Both the position numbers and the translations under genes were made by a program. The notes beneath the pieces were generated by a model that searched no databases, had not been told where the DNA came from, and worked only from the letters and a program-made list of their open reading frames with translations. From Clostridia bacterium (lineage in GTDB: Bacteria; Bacillota; Clostridia; Christensenellales; Aristaeellaceae), in contig CAAEEC010000273.1 in NCBI GenBank assembly GCA_900754755.1, positions 1 through 6,166 of the forward strand: 6,166 nt of DNA, given 5' to 3'. The stretch's first letter is position 1, and each line of letters starts with the position of its first letter. Shown here in pieces: positions 6,144-6,166 of the stretch.

Positions 6144-6166
6144 AAGTATCGGAAGAACGAGGCTTA

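Noticed and set aside
1..6166. CRISPR arrays, tRNA/rRNA genes, insertion sequences, attachment sites or phage/defence genes.
   Set aside because: I saw no regularly spaced repeats, transposase or integrase motifs, or RNA gene signatures; nearly all of the window is explained by five genes of a known transporter/two-component layout.

Overview
The window is an accessory carbohydrate-uptake locus from what looks like a GC-rich low-GC-clade relative: a Firmicutes/Clostridia-type bacterium. The evidence is strong AAGGAGG-type Shine-Dalgarno sites before the genes, perfect TATAAT -10 boxes in an AT-rich intergenic region, a YesM/YesN-style two-component pair, and an LplB/LplC-style ABC importer. 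Coding DNA is GC-rich with G/C-rich third positions, which also explains the long antisense open frames. A high-GC gut clostridial lineage (for example Christensenellales or Oscillospirales) is my inference; no taxonomic marker gene is present.

Layout: positions 1-698 (minus strand) hold the N-terminal 232 residues of a YesN-like response regulator that runs off the left edge. It overlaps by four bases (GTGA) the end of a 550-residue YesM-like sensor histidine kinase (695-2347, minus). A 245-bp AT-rich divergent intergenic region (2348-2592) follows, with a strong -10 box facing each way and several inverted repeats. On the plus strand come two ABC-transporter permease subunits (2593-3522 and 3537-4433), a short gap with a hairpin (4434-4503), and an extracellular solute-binding protein (4504-6084). 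A perfect 11-bp stem-loop (6098-6130) closes the operon. The last bases contain a consensus -35 hexamer whose -10 would fall at or beyond the edge.

How the genes work together (inference from family and gene order): the membrane kinase senses an extracellular sugar-related signal and phosphorylates Asp54 of the regulator. The regulator probably acts on the divergent intergenic region to activate the transporter genes. The binding protein captures the ligand, likely an oligosaccharide, and the permease pair imports it using an ATPase encoded elsewhere. The substrate cannot be read from the sequence.

The locus is a well-known type, and I found no convincing previously undescribed system. The points most worth checking are the binding protein's signal peptide without a lipobox cysteine, the paired promoters with perfect -10 but no good -35 elements around inverted repeats, and the hairpin just upstream of the binding-protein gene.
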